NCBI GenBank assembly: GCA_031275525.1
Contig: JAISOP010000134.1
Location: 1-8,748, forward strand
Origin: Tannerella sp.
Lineage (GTDB): Bacteria; Bacteroidota; Bacteroidia; Bacteroidales; Tannerellaceae
Length of the DNA: 8,748 nucleotides
Direction: 5' to 3'
Shown here: positions 5,238 to 8,748 of the stretch, piece after piece
Layout of the letters: each line of letters starts with the position of its first letter
Position numbering within the stretch: position 1 is the first letter of the stretch
Made by a program: the position numbers and the translations under genes
The notes under the pieces: generated by a model
The model's input: only the letters and a program-made list of their open reading frames with translations
What the model was told of the DNA's origin: nothing
Databases searched by the model: none

Positions 5238-8200
5238 TTATCTTACTTTCTCTATTTTTGCGTACACATTGAACTCATCCATGTCGAACACCACCCCGTC
5301 CGGCAGTTCATCATCGGTCACTTCAACCGATATGGCCAGCACCTGGTTAGCGATGTACTCCCGGTGTGTTTCCAGCGCCGCATTCACCTCTTCGGACGAA
5401 CGGATGACGAGGCGGATTTTGTCCGTGATCTCGAAACCGTTACTCTTGCGCAGGCGCTGGATGCGGTTTACCAGTTCGCGTGCCAGCCCTTCCCGGACCA
5501 GTTCGCCGGTCACTGTGACGTCCAGCGCAATCGTCACCGCGCCTTCGTTGGCCACCAGCCAGCCGGGGATGTCTTCGGAAATGATTTCCACATCCGGCAA
5601 CTCAATCGTCGCTTGCTGCCCGTCGATCAGGAACGAAAAGGCGCCGTTTTTCTCAATGGCCGCGATTTCCTGCTGACTCATCGTCCGGATGGCCGCGGCC
5701 AGCGGCTTCATAATCTTTCCGTAGCGGGGGCCTAACTTCTTGAAGTCGGGTTTGATCTTTTTCACCAGCACACCGGCCGTATCTTCCGCAAATTGCAGGG
5801 ATTTTACGTTCACCTCATTCAATATCAAATCCTTTACCGCCTCGATATGCTCCTTTTGGCGCGCGTCTGTGGCGGGAATCATGACGGTTTGCAGCGGCTG
5901 CCGCACCTTGATACCGACTTTCCGGCGAAGCGCCAGTACCATGGACGAGATGGCCTGCGCCAATTGCATCCGCTCCTCCAGCAGGACATCAACGGCCTCT
6001 GCCCGGTAGAGGGGGAAGTCGGTCAGATGCACGGATTCCGCCTGTTCGCGTCCCGAAGCCTGCGTCAAGTCCCGGTAGAGCCGGTCGGCGTAGAACGGCG
6101 CAATCGGCGCCATCAACTTGCTGACGGTTTCCAGACAGGCATACAGCGTCTGGTAGGCGGAGAGTTTGTCGGGCGTCATGCCTCCTCCCCAGAAACGGCG
6201 GCGGTTCAAGCGGACATACCAGTTGCTCAGATGGTCGTTGACGAAATCGGAGATGGCGCGTCCGGCGCGGGTCGGCTCGTAAGTTTCGTAATATTCGTCC
6301 ACGTCTTTTACCAGCGAATGAAGCAGGGACCGGATCCAGCGGTCAATCTCCGGACGGTCTTCCGGCGCCACTTCCGCTTCCCGGCCGGTAAACCCGTCCA
6401 CATTGGCATAGAGCGCGAAGAAAGAATACGTATTATATAATGTACCGAAGAACTTGCGGCGTGCTTCTTCGATGCCTTCGACGTCGAACTTGATATTGTC
6501 CCACGGCGATGCGTTGGTAATCATGTACCAGCGCAGGGCGTCCGAGCCATACTGCTCGATGGTCGCGAACGGGTCAACGGCGTTACCCAGGCGTTTGGAC
6601 ATTTTGTTGCCGTTTTTGTCCAGCGCCAGCCCGTTGGACACGACGGTCCTGAACGCGACGCTATCGAACGCCATAGCAGCAATGGCATGGAGGGTGAAAA
6701 ACCAGCCGCGCGTTTGGTCAACGCCTTCCGCGATAAAGTCGGCCGGAAATCCCGTATCCAGGCTTTTTTCGCTGAACGGGTAATGTATCTGCGCATAAGG
6801 CATGGAACCCGAATCAAACCAGACGTCAATCAAGTCTGTTTCGCGCTTCATGGGACGGCCGGTGGCGGAGACAAGTAGAATTTCATCCACATAGGGACGG
6901 TGCAAATCAATCTTCCGGTAATTTTCGGCGGAATAGTTGCCCGGTTGGAAACCTTTTTCCCCGTAGGGGTTGCTCTCCATGAACCCGGCGGCCACCGCCT
7001 TTTCTATTTCGCCGTAAAGTTCTTCCACGGAACCGATGCAGCGCTCTTCCGTTCCGTCTTCCGTCCGCCAGACGGGCAACGGCGTACCCCAGTAACGGCT
7101 GCGGCTCAGGTTCCAGTCCTGGAGGTTTTCCAGCCATTTACCGAAACGGCCGGTACCGGTGCTTTGCGGTTTCCACCGGATGGTATCGTTCAGCGCCATC
7201 ATCCGTTCGCGGCAGGCCGTTGTCCGGATAAACCAGCTATCCAGCGGGTAATACAATACCGGCTTGTCCGTCCGCCAGCAGTGCGGATAGCTGTGCGTGT
7301 ACTTTTCTATTTTGAAGGCCCGCCCCTGCTGCTTCAGCATCACGCAGAGGTCTATGTCCAGCGTGGCGTCTTTGTCCGTCAGCGTGGCGTCGTATTCGTT
7401 CTTGACGAAACGGCCGGCATAGGGTCTGTAAAGTTCCGCGTTGACGTTCGATGCGGCCCAGGCTTCATCCAGGTCTTCCAGCCGGAAGTAGCGTCCTTTC
7501 AGATCGACGGCCGGACGAAGATTGCCCTGCCGGTCGAGCAGTTGCAGCGGCGGTACGCCGGAGCTTTTGGCCACGCGCGCGTCGTCGGCGCCAAACGTGG
7601 GCGCAATGTGCACGATTCCCGTGCCGTCGTCCGTCGTCACAAAATCGCCGGAAACGACGCGGAAAGCGCCTTCGCCGGGATTGAACCAGGGAATCAGTTG
7701 CTCATATTCCATACCGACCAGCTCGGCGCCGGCGTATTCCGTATCGACGAGTTGGTAGGGAAGCAGTTTGTCGCCCGGTTGGTAGTCCTCCAGCGCCAGT
7801 CCCTGGGCCTTCGGGTTGAAGTGAGCCGCTATCCGGTCTTTGGCCAGGACGAGCGTGAGGGGCTTACCCGTATAGGGATTGCAGGTTTCTACGGCAACGT
7901 ATCGGATGTTCGGCCCGACGCAGAGGGCCGTGTTGGACGGGAGCGTCCAGGGCGTCGTGGTCCAGGCGATCAAATAAGCGTCGCCCCGGGCGGCCATTTC
8001 CGGCTTCGGATGCCTGATTTTGAACATGGCCACCGCGCTCGTATCCTTCACGTCGCGATAGCAGCCCGGCTGGTTCAGTTCGTGCGTACTCAGCCCCGTC
8101 CCCGCGGCCGGGGAATAGGGCTGTATCGTATATCCTTTGTAGAGTAATCCTTTTTCGTACAGTTTCTTGAGCAGATACCAGAGGGTTTCGATGTAACGGC

Positions 8201-8663
8201 TTTCGTAAGTGACGTAAGGATGTTCCATATCCACCCAGTAGCCCATTTGCTGCGTCAGTTCCTCCCATTCGCGGGTATATTTCATCACGTCTCGGCGGCA
8301 GGCGGCGTTGTAGTCGGCCACCGAAACCGTCTTCCCGATGTCATCCTTTGTCAAGCCGAGGGCCTTTTCCACCCCCAGTTCCACGGGCAGGCCGTGCGTG
8401 TCCCAGCCGGCCTTGCGCTCGACCCGGAAACCCTTCATGGTCCTGTAGCGGCAGAACAGGTCCTTGATGGTACGTGCAATCACGTGATGAATCCCCGGCA
8501 TACCGTTGGCCGACGGGGGGCCTTCGTAAAAGACGAACGCAGGACGGCCTTCGCGGAGGGCTACGCTCTTGCGGAATATATCGCCTTCCTGCCATTCTTT
8601 CAACACTTCCCTGTTTATCTTCGACAGGTCACACGTATCATATTCAGTAAATTGATGCCTCAT
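5238..8663 (-). CDS. ileS: Isoleucyl-tRNA synthetase, type 2 (eukaryote-like)
   Basis: The enzyme charges tRNA-Ile with isoleucine in the cytoplasm. With the ATG at 8663 it is 1141 residues, long for a bacterial IleRS but normal for the eukaryote-like type 2 lineage. The first class I signature lies in SANGMPGIHHV (51-61) and reads GIHH where most synthetases have HxGH. The CP1 editing domain shows WTTTPWTLPSNTAL (234-247) and the GTGIVHIAPTFGADD segment (347-361). NLSRSRYWGTPLPVW (518-532) and the second signature KMSKR (687-691) follow. The anticodon-binding region fills the C-terminal part; it lacks the C-terminal cysteine zinc knuckle of type 1 enzymes. An in-frame ATG at 8723 is rejected because it lies inside the promoter -7 box. 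It is the first gene of the ileS-traR/dksA-lspA-DUF4296 operon. Confidence 0.98.
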   Translation of the reverse strand: MRHQFTEYDTCDLSKINREVLKEWQEGDIFRKSVALREGRPAFVFYEGPPSANGMPGIHHVIARTIKDLFCRYRTMKGFRVERKAGWDTHGLPVELGVEKALGLTKDDIGKTVSVADYNAACRRDVMKYTREWEELTQQMGYWVDMEHPYVTYESRYIETLWYLLKKLYEKGLLYKGYTIQPYSPAAGTGLSTHELNQPGCYRDVKDTSAVAMFKIRHPKPEMAARGDAYLIAWTTTPWTLPSNTALCVGPNIRYVAVETCNPYTGKPLTLVLAKDRIAAHFNPKAQGLALEDYQPGDKLLPYQLVDTEYAGAELVGMEYEQLIPWFNPGEGAFRVVSGDFVTTDDGTGIVHIAPTFGADDARVAKSSGVPPLQLLDRQGNLRPAVDLKGRYFRLEDLDEAWAASNVNAELYRPYAGRFVKNEYDATLTDKDATLDIDLCVMLKQQGRAFKIEKYTHSYPHCWRTDKPVLYYPLDSWFIRTTACRERMMALNDTIRWKPQSTGTGRFGKWLENLQDWNLSRSRYWGTPLPVWRTEDGTEERCIGSVEELYGEIEKAVAAGFMESNPYGEKGFQPGNYSAENYRKIDLHRPYVDEILLVSATGRPMKRETDLIDVWFDSGSMPYAQIHYPFSEKSLDTGFPADFIAEGVDQTRGWFFTLHAIAAMAFDSVAFRTVVSNGLALDKNGNKMSKRLGNAVDPFATIEQYGSDALRWYMITNASPWDNIKFDVEGIEEARRKFFGTLYNTYSFFALYANVDGFTGREAEVAPEDRPEIDRWIRSLLHSLVKDVDEYYETYEPTRAGRAISDFVNDHLSNWYVRLNRRRFWGGGMTPDKLSAYQTLYACLETVSKLMAPIAPFYADRLYRDLTQASGREQAESVHLTDFPLYRAEAVDVLLEERMQLAQAISSMVLALRRKVGIKVRQPLQTVMIPATDARQKEHIEAVKDLILNEVNVKSLQFAEDTAGVLVKKIKPDFKKLGPRYGKIMKPLAAAIRTMSQQEIAAIEKNGAFSFLIDGQQATIELPDVEIISEDIPGWLVANEGAVTIALDVTVTGELVREGLARELVNRIQRLRKSNGFEITDKIRLVIRSSEEVNAALETHREYIANQVLAISVEVTDDELPDGVVFDMDEFNVYAKIEKVR

Positions 8664-8720
8664 AATGCATAACATTTCAAATCTCTTGCAACAATCATTG
8701 CCGCTACTTAAAAAGTGCCG

Positions 8721-8728
8721 CAAAGATA
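8721..8728 (-). promoter_or_regulatory. -7 box of the ileS operon promoter
   Basis: The minus strand reads TATCTTTG, a perfect Bacteroidetes -7 box. Initiation near 8714 would give a leader of about 50 nt before the ATG at 8663. The -33 element would fall at or beyond the window edge and cannot be judged. No T-box, which would be expected in Firmicutes, is seen in the short leader. The same box is the main evidence for the shorter ileS start. Confidence 0.82.
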
Positions 8729-8748
8729 ATCGTTTTCGTTAGAACGGG

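Noticed and set aside
6900..8147. Long plus-strand open frame (415 codons) opposite ileS
   Set aside because: It lies entirely inside the clearly real ileS gene in antisense, has no recognisable domain, no promoter and biased low-complexity composition typical of a shadow frame.
8664..8723. Longer ileS start at 8723
   Set aside because: The ATG overlaps the perfect -7 box at 8721-8728 and would precede the transcription start; the extra 20 residues do not resemble IleRS N-termini.

Overview
The window reads as a moderately GC-rich member of the Bacteroidetes, most likely Bacteroidales. The strongest clues are perfect TATCTTTG copies of the Bacteroidetes -7 promoter box (consensus TAnnTTTG) in front of the tRNA gene, ruvC, eno and ileS. 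Others are a DUF4296 lipoprotein next to lspA, a TraR/DksA protein that has lost its zinc cysteines, a eukaryote-like (type 2) isoleucyl-tRNA synthetase, and the enolase variant GGSHSDAP at the catalytic His loop. No genus is claimed.

Left part (1-1067). The window opens inside a gene whose visible N-terminal part is the conserved end of an ERF-type single-strand annealing protein, a phage recombination family. It appears joined in frame to a C-terminal segment resembling DUF3108. After it comes a non-coding stretch holding thirteen back-to-back 23-bp units (608-906). These preserve palindromic pairing although their base composition switches between AT-rich and GC-rich versions. The array ends 13 bp from the 3' end of a tRNA-Ala(GGC) gene on the minus strand. 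The tRNA gene and ruvC are driven by back-to-back promoters only 37 bp across.

Middle part (1068-3318). Two plus-strand housekeeping genes follow: ruvC (Holliday junction endonuclease) and eno (enolase). The second has a full -33/-7 promoter. A strong 12-bp-stem terminator lies between eno and the converging minus-strand genes.

Right part (3319-8748). A minus-strand operon runs ileS, a traR/dksA-like gene, lspA and a DUF4296 lipoprotein gene. The gaps are 64, 24 and 10 bp, and one -7 box is visible upstream of ileS. LspA is the peptidase that would mature the lipoprotein encoded directly downstream. The IleRS carries GIHH in place of the class I HxGH signature, a natural swap associated with resistance to mupirocin.

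Most of the window is ordinary chromosomal core. The part least explained by known features is the covarying 23-bp palindrome array between the ERF/DUF3108 hybrid and tRNA-Ala. It is the best candidate for something undescribed, and what it does cannot be told from the sequence alone.
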